This document shows, piece by piece, positions 8,141 to 18,022 of a stretch of 64,000 nucleotides of DNA. The number at the start of each line of letters is the position of its first letter. Within the stretch, counting starts at the first letter, position 1. A model generated the notes under the pieces. The model was not told the origin of the DNA and did not search any database. It was given only the letters and a program-made list of their open reading frames with translations. This DNA comes from Podospora pseudocomata (taxonomy: Eukaryota; Ascomycota; Sordariomycetes; Sordariales; Podosporaceae), in contig NC_085888.1 of the NCBI RefSeq assembly GCF_035222375.1, positions 2,170,001 through 2,234,000 of the forward strand. Reading direction: 5' to 3'. The position numbers and the translations under genes are program-made.

Positions 8141-10087
8141 ATGTCGGCCTCTTCAAGACTCACCTCAACCCTCTGCCGGCGGGCAGCCGCAACTGCAACC
8201 CCCCCCTCTCTCACAGCTACCTCGACGACAAGGGTACAGACACCACAGCTCGCACGCGGGATTAGGGGCATATCATCCACAACCCCCAGCAGGTTACGAC
8301 CTACCACCCTCTCCCGCACAACCAATCTCCTCCAAAGGACAGCCGCCACCCTCCCTACGCTCCCCTCAACCCGTCTATACTCTTCCACCTCCGCAGAAGA
8401 AGACTCCTTCGACCCAGCCTCCATCGACCGCGAATCCGACGAAGTAGACGTCTGTATCATCGGCGGCGGCCCCGCAGGCCTCTCCGCCGCAATCCGCCTC
8501 AAGCAACTAGCCAACGCCGCCGGCAACGACGACTTCCGCGTCCTCCTCCTCGAAAAAGCCGGCGAGATCGGCGCCCACATCCTCTCCGGAGCCGTCATCC
8601 AACCCACCGCCATTGACGAGCTCATCCCCGATTGGCTTTCCGAAGACAATGAAAACCGCTTCACCGGCGCCACACCCGCGGGGAAGGACTCGATGAGCTT
8701 CCTGACCAAAAAATGGGCCATCCCCTGCCCTACTCCGCCTCAGATGCATAACGACGGGAATTACATCGTTTCCCTTAACGAATTCACCAAGTGGCTAGGG
8801 GAGCGGGCGGAGGAGGTCGGGGTGGAGGTTTATCCCGGTTTTGCGGCTAGCGAGGTTCTTTACAAGGCTGATGGGTCAGTCAAGGGTGTCGCGACGAATG
8901 ATCTGGGGATTGGGAGGAATGGGAAGCCAAAGGATAGTTTTGAGAGAGGGATGGAGTTTCATGCTAGGGTTACGCTTTTTGGGGAGGGGTGTCATGGGTC
9001 GTTGACCAAGCAGGTGATTAAGAAGTTTGATTTGAGGTCCGAGTCGCAGCCGCAGACTTATGGGCTGGGGATTAAGGAGGTGTGGGAGGTGAAGCCGGAG
9101 AAGTTTGATAAGGGGAAAATTGTGCATAGTATGGGGTATCCGCTGCCGATGGATACGTATGGGGGTGCGTGGATGTATCATTTTGGGGATAATCTTGTTT
9201 CGGTTGGGCAGGTGGTTGCGTTGGATTATAACAACCCGTGGCTGTCGCCGTATGGGGAGTTTCAGAAGCTGAAGCAGCACCCGCTTTACAGGAGTGTGCT
9301 GGAGGGGGGGAAGTGTATCTCTTATGGTGCTAGGGCGTTGGTGGAGGGGGGGTTTCAGTCGATTCCCAAGGTGGCTTTTCCGGGAGGGGCGCTGATTGGG
9401 GATACGGCTGGGTTTGTTAACGTGCCCAAAGTGAAGGGGACGCATAATGCCATGAAGAGCGGTATGTTGGCTGCCGAAGCGGCGTGGAACGCGCTGCAGG
9501 TTCCGGATAACAACTCCATTTTCCTCTATGACTACGAGGATGCCTTGAGGAAGTCGAGCATCTGGAAGGAGCTAAAAGAAGTGAGGAACATGCGCCCTAG
9601 TTTTCATTCTCCTCTGGGAATCTACGGCGGGATTCTGTATTCCGGCCTCGAGGCGTTTGTTCTGAAGGGACGTGTCCCCTGGACGCTGAAGCACAAGACG
9701 CAGGACCACGCCGCGACCAAGGACGCGAAGGACTGCAGCAAGATTGAGTACCCCAAGCCCGACGGGGAGATTACGTTTGACATCTTGACCAGTGTGAGCA
9801 GGACGGGGACGAACCATGAGGAGGACCAGCCAGTGCATCTGCAGGTCAAGGACTGGGAGAAGCACACGAGGGAGACGTGGCCGAGGTGGAAGGGGTTGGA
9901 GAATAGGTTCTGCCCGGCGGGGGTGTACGAGTATGTTGAGGACGAGGGGAAGGAGGAGGGGGTGAGATTTCAGATCAATGCGCAGAATTGCATTCACTGC
10001 AAGACCTGTGATATTAAGGCGCCGAGGCAGGATATTAATTGGCAGGTGCCGCAGGGGGGGGAGGGGCCGAAGTATTATATGACTTAG
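8141..10087 (+). CDS. ETFDH: Electron transfer flavoprotein-ubiquinone oxidoreductase, mitochondrial
   Basis: A single-exon, 648-residue protein. ETF-QO passes electrons from reduced electron transfer flavoprotein to ubiquinone in the inner mitochondrial membrane, linking acyl-CoA and amino-acid dehydrogenases to the respiratory chain. Residues 1 to about 85 are rich in Ser/Thr/Arg/Ala with almost no acidic residues, a mitochondrial presequence. The FAD-binding motif IIGGGPAGLSAA is at 106-117. The C-terminal [4Fe-4S] ligands are Cys591, Cys617, Cys620 and Cys623 (CIHCKTC), followed by the conserved DIKAPRQDINWQVPQGG. Length matches the family (yeast Cir2, human ETFDH). The coding strand is C-rich up to about 8790 and then turns strongly G-rich, a pattern repeated in other genes here. 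Confidence 0.97.
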   Translation: MSASSRLTSTLCRRAAATATPPSLTATSTTRVQTPQLARGIRGISSTTPSRLRPTTLSRTTNLLQRTAATLPTLPSTRLYSSTSAEEDSFDPASIDRESDEVDVCIIGGGPAGLSAAIRLKQLANAAGNDDFRVLLLEKAGEIGAHILSGAVIQPTAIDELIPDWLSEDNENRFTGATPAGKDSMSFLTKKWAIPCPTPPQMHNDGNYIVSLNEFTKWLGERAEEVGVEVYPGFAASEVLYKADGSVKGVATNDLGIGRNGKPKDSFERGMEFHARVTLFGEGCHGSLTKQVIKKFDLRSESQPQTYGLGIKEVWEVKPEKFDKGKIVHSMGYPLPMDTYGGAWMYHFGDNLVSVGQVVALDYNNPWLSPYGEFQKLKQHPLYRSVLEGGKCISYGARALVEGGFQSIPKVAFPGGALIGDTAGFVNVPKVKGTHNAMKSGMLAAEAAWNALQVPDNNSIFLYDYEDALRKSSIWKELKEVRNMRPSFHSPLGIYGGILYSGLEAFVLKGRVPWTLKHKTQDHAATKDAKDCSKIEYPKPDGEITFDILTSVSRTGTNHEEDQPVHLQVKDWEKHTRETWPRWKGLENRFCPAGVYEYVEDEGKEEGVRFQINAQNCIHCKTCDIKAPRQDINWQVPQGGEGPKYYMT

Positions 10088-11330
10088 GTGTTGCTCTTGG
10101 GGTTCAGAGGAGGGGTTGAGGGGAGGGGTGCGAGGGGGGGGGGGAGGGAGGAGGTCTGTTACTTGAATATAAAAAGGTTATATCTAGACTGAAGGATTGG
10201 AATGATGTATTATATGTTTTTTTTCCTCTGGCGAGCATGGCCTTTACAAAAGCTTTTTTTTTTTTTTTTTTGTGGGTCATTAGTGTTTTTGGGGGTTGGT
10301 GTATGCTGATAGGTGTTGATCAAGTGAAGGATAGAAGAAACTGAATACATTTCAACATGTAACAACTGTGAACGTGGGTAGGTAGGTAAAAAGAGAGAAC
10401 CTTTACGAGGCTCCCTATTTGCCTTACCAGCGCCCGCCCCCCTCCGTATCCACCGATTTATTTACCCTTCCTATACTATAATAAGAGACCTTTTACCTGT
10501 CTTTTAAGACCCTTGAACTATTTTTTAAGCCTTGTGAATCGCTTTCTAAAGCCTTTTACTATCCTTTAACGTCCTTTAACTATCCTTTAAAGCCTATTAA
10601 ATATCTTTTAACCTTTAGTAATCACCCTTTGAAATATAGTCAATTCTATATTAAGGGGGGGTGTTTGCAAGATAAACAGGGGGCTCCGTAAAGGTTCTCT
10701 TGTAAATAAACTCGTCAACCAGAAGACGGCTGAAGTGAAATGTTCCGTTTCAATCACCACGCTCAAGTCACAGGTTGCGGAATGAGATAGTGCGTGCGTG
10801 TATGTGTAAATAATCTTGCTCTCTGCTAAAATGTCTTTCGTATCAAGAGAAAAGATGAAAAAGTAATTTGGTATCCACAAGTTGAAAAGAAAAAACTACT
10901 TTCAAATAGCAAAAAGAAAACATTGCCATATGAGCTTCTCCAACTAAGAGAGAGAGAGAGAGAAATAGAGCATATGCCAAAAATCTTGTATAATCAACAT
11001 ATCCAAAAGCGACAGTTGAGAGTTGTCTTTGACTCCCACCCCTCCCTTTCCTTCCCGCCGACTTGTCCCATATCCTCCCCATAAATGTCCATGATATCCT
11101 TTATATACTTGTCCCAGATATCCACCACGGAATTTCCCCGATATAAAACGCCATCAACCCAACCCAAACCAACCCAACCGCCTTGGTGGGAAAGAAAATG
11201 CCGTTTTTTGATGCCGATACAAAAGTACAAAAAAACGACAGCTGAAATAATAAACCGCCATTGGGCCACAATGCCTCATGAAAACGATAGGGGGTGCTCC
11301 GTCCGCCAAAAATATCCAAAGCCGACTTGT
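10088..11330. other. Intergenic region with homopolymer tracts and a small TIR element
   Basis: Between the convergent 3' ends of ETF-QO and the minus-strand membrane-protein gene. It holds a G-rich tract at about 10123-10152, a T-run at about 10254-10271, a small TIR element (separate entry) and a GA microsatellite at 10949-10963. Open frames here are short and patternless. No gene recognised. Confidence 0.6.
10394..10700. mobile_element. MITE-like element (copy B) with inverted ends
   Basis: The left end AGAGAACCTTTACGAGGCTC and the right end, read in reverse, AGAGAACCTTTACGGAGCCC face each other about 307 bp apart, with similarity continuing weakly inward (CCCTATTTGC against CCCTGTTTATCTTGC). 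The interior is AT-rich and built of degenerate CCTTTAAAG/CTATCCTTTAA units. No coding capacity. The next 11 bp on the right (TGTAAATAAAC) are also shared with a fragment at 15318, so the true end may lie near 10711. The best-preserved member of the small family seen in this window. Confidence 0.7.
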
Positions 11331-13962
11331 TTAGGTGACAAACCACATACACCCACAAGGACTCATATCCGCAGCCGGCGGTCCTCCTCCCTGCTGAGTA
11401 AAAACCCCCTCCTCCGTCCCGCCGCCCTCACGCCCCGCTCGCTCCTCTCCCTCCCTCTTCCTCCTCCTCTTCTGCCCCCCCGGCCGGCCGGCGCCGCCGA
11501 AAGGCCCAACAACAGTCTGCTCATTCTCCACAATCCTAATCGTCACCGCCTTCCCCTTCCCGTCCACCACCACCTTCGCCTCTTGCGCATAACCCGTAAT
11601 CTCCATCTGGGTGCACTCCGGCACTCTCGCCGCCGCCGTCCCTGTGGTTATGGTTGGAACTCTCCTCTCTGCTAGTTTGATAACTCTTGGATACCCCGGT
11701 GGTGGCGGCGTAAAATTCTCATCTATCGGTCCCCATCCTGACCCTGACCCGAACCCCCCTGTTGATGTGGGAAAGGGGGGAAACTCAAGCGTCTTCGAGT
11801 CTCGTGGTTCAGGCCAGTAACCCTTTGGTTTGTTGGTGTTTGTTGGGGAGGGGCCTTCGCTTGGTGGTGGTGGTGGTGGTGGTGGTGATTGGTTTCCCTC
11901 AGGGGCAGGAGGTTGGTTGTTGGAATTCTCACCGCCGATGGGGGCTGGTAGTGTTGATGTCTGTGGTGGTGGGGTTTCACCTGGCGGTGATGTCTGTGTC
12001 AGTAGTGTGGCGGAAGATGATTCGAAAAATGTTGTTGTTGTCGAGGTGAGAAAGGACTGATATGGCCCTCGCCCTGGACTTCCCGGGCCACCGCCCGGGC
12101 CCCCTGCTGACAGTGGGGGGATCCCAGACCAGCTTGAGTTTTGGTGGGGATAGATGAACATCTCGAGGTACGTGTCTGGCCATCTGCACACCCACGGCTT
12201 GTCCCCGACCTTGGCGATATTTTTGCGCTTAAAGTCGGTCATGCCGGCCAGGTTGCGAATGTTTCTTCTTGTCACAGAAGGAGTCGTCGGTGAGAGGGCA
12301 GCTTCGGGGAGAATGACCGTCTTGTCGTAGGTCAGCATGTTGTAGAATGCCGGGCCCCGTGTTGGCTCAAAGGTGTCGTTGACCAGTGTCAGAGTAACCG
12401 GTTTTTCTACCAGTGGTGGCTGTTCACCATACGAGTATACGTTATTCATCAACGTGAACGAATGGTTAAAGTTGAGCATCATGCTGTGTTCGCCGTGATT
12501 CTCAGCTATTGTTAGATGCAAGCCGGCGATGACGAGAAAACAGTTCCATGCTTGCGAGAGAGTCGGGTCTTGAAAGCAAGTATTGGACACGCGGTTCGTT
12601 GTAAGTGGCATGCTGAAGGTGCCCACCGGTAGTGGCTGAAGATCGGCTGGTTTTGGTATTGGAACGGCACCAAACGTTGGTACAGGGGCTGGCGAGTTGA
12701 ATGGTGACCTATAGACCGAGTTAACAAACCAAACCACGATTACTCACATCTTGTTGAGATGCTCACCATGTGCCATCCTTGCGCATTGGCCGCTTTTGTT
12801 TGGACAAAAATGTGCCGATAACTGAGCCCAAAATTGCTCCCACCACCAATAATATCAGAAACGTCAGGCATATAACCCAATATGGGACGATACCACATAG
12901 CTTCCGCCTCATCCACAGTTTCCACCCCTTTGGCGATTGCCCCTTTTCGTTGACAACCTCTTCATACGGCTTAATGACCCGATTGGTGCTGTCCGAGGTG
13001 AAACTTCGCGACGAGTGGCGGGACTGGGGAGACCCGAGATCGTCTGTTGAATCAAATTCGGGATTTCGTGTGGCTAGCCCAAGCCCTCCCGCACCGACAA
13101 TGGTGGAACCGGACGTTGTGATGGATGGTGGTGCGGTTACCGCGGCTGCCGCTGTATTTGGCGTATTCGTCGTTGCTTGTGCTACTCCAGTTGGGGTCGA
13201 GGCATCGGCAGCCGCTACCTTGCGAGCATATGCCTCATCCGGATATCGCGTGTATGGCGGAAGCTGTTCGGTATGGCCGTCTGGGCCGATGATGTCGCCA
13301 GCTTCCTCCCCGTCTGCGCCAACTCGTCGCCGGTACTGATCGGGAAGACCGTGAAAACCTAGTGGAACGGTGTCTGGCATAGCGCCCGTTTCGACCCCGT
13401 CGCTCTGAGGATAGAGGCCATACGGATGACTTGGTCCACGAGGCCCAGTGTACGACAATTCCGACGCCGGTAGCGTCGACGAGGTCGTCGTTGTGCTCAT
13501 TGTCCTTGCCATCCTTACGTTCTGCGGATACATCTGGTAGGGATGCGATGGTCCAGACGGTCCCCTGTACGGGCTCTCGGGTGCTAGATAGGCTGTGGAT
13601 TCGGTAGATCCGCTCAATTGCCTGCTCAAACTCGAGGATTCGTCAGCCTGTTCTGGCCCTCCATGTTGCCGTGTCGACGATGCATCTCGTGGCCTGGGTG
13701 GCTTCGAGATGCTGGGAGAGCGACCTATTCGTGCTGATTCTGGACTTCCATCGCCAAGAAGTGTGCTGGATCCGGAGGCGAGTGATGGCGTCGATGGTGG
13801 TTGGATCTCGGGGCCGGAGTTGACTGGTCTGAACCCATCTGCCACCATTCCCATGGCGGCCAACTCTGGGTCCTCATCCGCACTAATGACTGATATCCTC
13901 AGCGAGTTTCTCGTCGATAACCTCCTCTCCAGCTCGTCAGTCTTGTTTGGTGGAAAATCCAT
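11331..13962 (-). CDS. Single-pass membrane protein with Ser/Pro-rich tail (DUF7820-like)
   Basis: Two exons on the minus strand, 13962-12767 and 12708-11331, joined across a 58-nt intron in phase 2 (..GT|W|SPFNSP..), giving 857 residues. Residues 1 to about 350 are polar and disordered (Ser, Pro, Gly, His), with repeated YRGPSGPSHPYQMYPQ / YTGPRGPSHPYGLYPQ blocks. One membrane helix spans about 361-386 (YWVICLTFLILLVVGAILGS). The C-terminal part has a conserved-looking stretch with Cys (NTCFQDPTLSQAWNCFLVI), then a Pro/Gly/Thr-rich region with an eight-Pro run. The architecture fits fungal type II membrane proteins of the DUF7820 kind, but the family name is tentative. Function unknown; a cell-surface or wall role is only a guess from layout. 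Confidence 0.8.
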
Positions 13963-16900
13963 GGTTTCGGGTTCTGTATCTCGATGACTGGCGCTGTTCC
14001 GGGTCTAAGAGTTAGATAAACCGCTTGCCAGCACCGTCAACTATTCATTGACTGGCGAGGGTGACCAGCGGAGTCATCGACTCCTTTGGTTCTCGGATCG
14101 TCCTAGGATGTGGCGTTCAAGGTTTGTAGACAGAGGTGATGTTGGTTGTTTGATAGTTGCAAGGGTGATTGGCAGGTGAGGTTCCAGTCCTCCGGCTGAA
14201 AAGGGACAAGCTGGATCAGAGGTGCGCTTCTGCAGCAAGAGGTCCAGCCACTTCTTGGTCAACAGCCGGAATCACAGCGCGCAAGAATCCAAAGGTTGTC
14301 GGACTGGCCAGGAACAAGACAGACTGGCACCGTTTCGGACTCAATATGGGGGGCACGTAGGCGCATGTTGTCATTGGTCGGCTGTTCACGGGGGACATGC
14401 CCTGGCACCCCCCCAGGGCCTTCCGGGGCGGATTTGCGCTGGCGGGAGCATCAAGGCGCTTGGCAAGCTGCTGTGTGCGGCAGGGATGTGCAGAGTGGAC
14501 CATGGCCATTGGCTGGGACTTTGGATCTCGCCCGTTCCTCATCACTTCATCGGACAAACCAAGGAACCTCACGGTCCGGCAGTGTCTGGCTGCAGCTATA
14601 ACAAGCGTCCTGGCAAAGCCGTTTTCGTCTCGAGTGCCCAAGCAAAAACCGGTCGTCGGACGAACTCGAGCGAACTCTCAGTTCGTCTGGAGCATCCAAA
14701 AGGCCAAAGCTTGCCGCTTTCCCGAAGACAGTCATCCAATTCCTGATGTCAGTCGTGGGTATCCCTGGGGCATCATCCCATCCATTCCTGGGACTGACTG
14801 GTCATGTCAGTGAATAACCGCCGTTTTCGCAAGAGAAATGGAAAAAATCTGGGGTAGACATTGCAATCTACAGGCCGCAGAGAGGGCAATATCTCGCAGC
14901 ATCGGGATTCGCCTGGATGATTTGAGCCTGTGGGTAGTATTCCCAAGCTGGACGCAACACCGGACAGTGTGGGACAAGCGAGGCGGCTGGTCAGATTTGT
15001 GCTATGGCGAAATGAAGTGTGAAAGAAACGTTTGGCATTGCGCAAAGCCACGAGAAGAGATCAGGAGAGATGACATCGTGAGCTTGTTCCTGGCTGTCCA
15101 TGCCCATAGGGAGGCCACTCCGGATCCGAGACGATGCTAGTGTTAGGAGCTAGGTACCTGTGTACGCAGTAGTTCGTGCTGCCGGAGCGGAGCATCTGAT
15201 GCAGAGCGTTCGTTCGGTTGATATGCGCAGGCCGCAGGAGAGAAGGCAGGAGGTGGCAGGTGGCTGCTATAATTAAATGGGGGGGGGAAAGGTCTGGAGC
15301 GTTCTCTTGTAAATAAACGGAGAGACATCCAGACGGGAAGGTCAATTATCAACGTTGGAAGCTTGCCTCTTTGCGGCCAAGCTCGATCGTGTGGTAGTGT
15401 GGGCTTGCCGGGCCGTTGCACGGTTATGGCACAGAGCCCGCGGCAGTTACCACTCCCCTGTCGGCTGCCAGGGGTGCCACGATTGCCGGTTGCTTCTAGC
15501 GTCTTGTCCCCGCCAACAGCATCAGATATTGCATCTTGACAGCCAGTATATTGTTGATATTCGAAGACTACCCTCATGAGAGAGCAGTGGCGGCCATGGG
15601 GGGAGAGTCTCATTAGCATTGATCGGTCATCACGACAATCTCGACAAACTACCGCCCTCAATTGCGAATCATTCTACACTATACAGTAGTTTGTTATTCC
15701 ACGACCAGCGGAAATGCGGGGTAGTCGGATTCAAAACAGCCTTGGATGTTAACCGCACAATTTTATCGCCGGGTTCTCATCCCCGAGTCATCGTGACACG
15801 GAATGGCCTCGATCTCTGGGACGGTGCTGGCCTTGGTCTGACAGCCTTATCAACAATCCCGACCTACATCTCCTCTACGAGTGTCAAAATCGAACCATTC
15901 TGTCTTGCTGCATCTGCTGTACTTCGTCCACATCTCGGGCGAATGCAGGAGCTCTCTACGAAACACATCGTCGTGGTACAGTTGTTTAGAAAGGCAGATG
16001 GCAGAATCTCTGATCAAGGAAGCGAGGCCCTAGGCCCGCCAGGTCCATTGAGGGCAATTATGGCCGAGAGGATCATCTGCACCCTTCCGACTCTGTGTCC
16101 AGAACTGGCATTGGATGGTTGGTGGTTGTCAGCAACCCATCTTGCCCCGCTCCCGTCGTTGGATACGCCCGGCTTTGCACCATCACCATAACCTCAACCA
16201 AAGCATCACTCTTAACCTCTTAGCCTGTGTCTGGTGCGGCTCAAAATTGGTCAACATGTTTGCTGGCTTCTAATAAGACGAGAGGCTCCGAGAGGCTCCT
16301 TGATGCCCAAAGTGCTCTCCTCTACTTTCGAAACCGAACACGACATGACCTGTCCCTCACTCTCCTGCTCCTCACTCTCCTGCCCCTCACGACCTCGCCC
16401 AAGCTGACTGAGGTGAGAGAAGCAAGTTCGACGGATAGCCGCAGCCTGACCGCCAAGCTGTGATGCAGTGTGAACACCAACCACAGCACTCTATGCCCGC
16501 ACCCAGCCTGTCACAACACTTCGCCTGCAAACCGGGGCACCCGCCTGCTGGAATCCAACATGCACGAGACATACCGGGCATGCTGCTCTACAGATGGATC
16601 GCCACTTCATCGTTGCCCGGCTTGTGCGCCAGCTGTAGCTTTCCGATCTGCGACAGCCTATCACAGCTGGACGACTCTGAGGCTCCATGGCTTTGGGACA
16701 GATCAGACCAGTCGGATCCGGCCTCCCACAGGGTTGGTTACCTGTTGGTCCAGCGCTGAGTAGCTCAGCATCCTCCCACCTGGGCCCGGTTTCTATGTGT
16801 GAGACCATGCACTTCTGCAGCCTCGAGCACACGCTTTGCCCAACTCAGCTGCAGGAGAGACTCCAAGAGAGAGGAATGTGCAGCACCACCTCGTATGTGA

Positions 16901-17260
16901 GTGTCACCCATAGTCTCTTTCTCACCCCTAGACACGCGCCTATGCTCTCGGGGGAGTAAGCTCCCCGAGCGTCCCCTATTTACTTCTACGCCCGTCTCTT
17001 CCGTCGATCTCCCGTTCTCTTGGAAATTCCAATTCCCAACTTCAAACTCTCTTCCACCTCGAACTCTCTTGACGCTCCCCATTGGCGGTGATGCCCTCAC
17101 TCTAGGCTGCCCAAGTTTGCCTGTCTTACTGCTTGGCTCATCTATTCGGTGTAGGACAGTTGTTGTCCTACTCTCCACATATCAAATCTAGGCAGCAAGG
17201 CTCCTAGCTGCCTCCCCCCTCTACGTTTCGGTCACATATATTTTAGTTCGCCCCCTCGCC
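13963..17260. other. Long gene-free stretch
   Basis: About 3.3 kb between divergent genes. It includes a fragment related to the small TIR family near 15260-15318. The longest isolated open frame (15619-16191, 190 codons) shows no family resemblance, no low-complexity signature and ordinary mixed codons, so it is not annotated. A TATA-like atatatttta at about 17237 lies just upstream of the next gene. Large upstream regions before fungal regulatory or surface genes are common. Confidence 0.5.
15264..15318. repeat. Fragment (D) of the small TIR element
   Basis: The string GTTCTCTTGTAAATAAAC at 15301-15318 is identical over 18 bp to the right end of copy B (10694-10711). Upstream, CTATAATTAAATGGGGGGGG parallels CTATATTAAGGGGGGG of copy B, with about 30 bp of internal sequence lost or changed between. 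No left end is seen, so this is a decayed or truncated relative. Confidence 0.5.
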
Positions 17261-18022
17261 ATGCCTCGATCCAGCTCCAGCTCTGGCTCCAGCGCCGGCT
17301 CGAGCTCGAGCTCGCGGCGGATGAAGCAGCGGATGCTTCCGAAAACCCCAGCTGTCAACACTCTGATATGGTTCACTGGGCGGGATCCCAGGAAAGTCAA
17401 GGGCGTCCGGGCCTACTATTACGACGATGATTTTGAGACTCGAAGCAACGGCTCATACAGTTCCATGTGGTCCTCGTGGACCAGCAACCGCAGCAATGTC
17501 GAATACTATCTCGTCGAGTCCAAGGGGCTCTACTACGCTGAGTACCCAGAGCAAAGCAAAAACACCAAATCAAGGCCAAGTGGCAGAGTCTCCCAGCCGA
17601 GTGCCACAGCTGCCTGGGCCAGAAACGCCAGTGTTCGGGATGCCAACGGGGATGATGATTCCGATTCAGACGACGGGAGCAGCAGCGACAGCAGTGAGTC
17701 TGAGTATGGGCATCAGCAACCCGGCCCCTTTGCCCAACCTCCAGGTCCAATGAGGATGGGAATGTCCAATGGCGGTCCTCCTCCAACGGGTCGCCCTCCC
17801 ATGATGAGCGGCCCCCCTCCGATGGGTGGTCCTCCGGGTCCTCCACCTGGAGGATTTCCACCAGGCTTTGCCGGAATGCCGCGACCTTCCCCTCATCCGC
17901 AGATGCCTCCCCCAGGACATGGTATGCCGCCTCCGCAAGGATTCAGACCCCCGATGGGAATGGGGATGCCCCCTCCACCTCCAGGAGCTGGTCATCCTGG
18001 ACCTTTCCCAGGCGGTCATTAA
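17261..18022 (+). CDS. Small Ser-, Asp- and Pro/Gly-rich protein of unknown function
   Basis: A single-exon, 253-residue protein. Residues 1-22 are a Ser/Gly run ending in SSRRMKQRM. Residues about 30-95 form the only complex-sequence part (NTLIWFTGRDPRKVKGVRAY, then YLVESKGLYYAEYP) and may be a small folded unit. Residues about 125-148 are an Asp/Ser acidic patch. From about 155 to the end the chain is Pro/Gly/Met-rich with repeated GPPP and MPPP motifs. The ATG is the first in the frame, and codon use fits neighbours. I do not recognise a family. The layout suggests an intrinsically disordered scaffold or nucleic-acid-associated protein, but nothing proves this. Confidence 0.7.
   Translation: MPRSSSSSGSSAGSSSSSRRMKQRMLPKTPAVNTLIWFTGRDPRKVKGVRAYYYDDDFETRSNGSYSSMWSSWTSNRSNVEYYLVESKGLYYAEYPEQSKNTKSRPSGRVSQPSATAAWARNASVRDANGDDDSDSDDGSSSDSSESEYGHQQPGPFAQPPGPMRMGMSNGGPPPTGRPPMMSGPPPMGGPPGPPPGGFPPGFAGMPRPSPHPQMPPPGHGMPPPQGFRPPMGMGMPPPPPGAGHPGPFPGGH

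Noticed and set aside
8035-8721. 228-codon antisense frame over the start of ETF-QO
   Set aside because: ETF-QO is strongly supported on the plus strand; C-rich codons on one strand leave the other free of stops.
15619-16191. 190-codon plus-strand frame in a gene-free stretch
   Set aside because: No family features, no promoter or splice context, mixed codons; length alone is not enough in GC-balanced fungal DNA.
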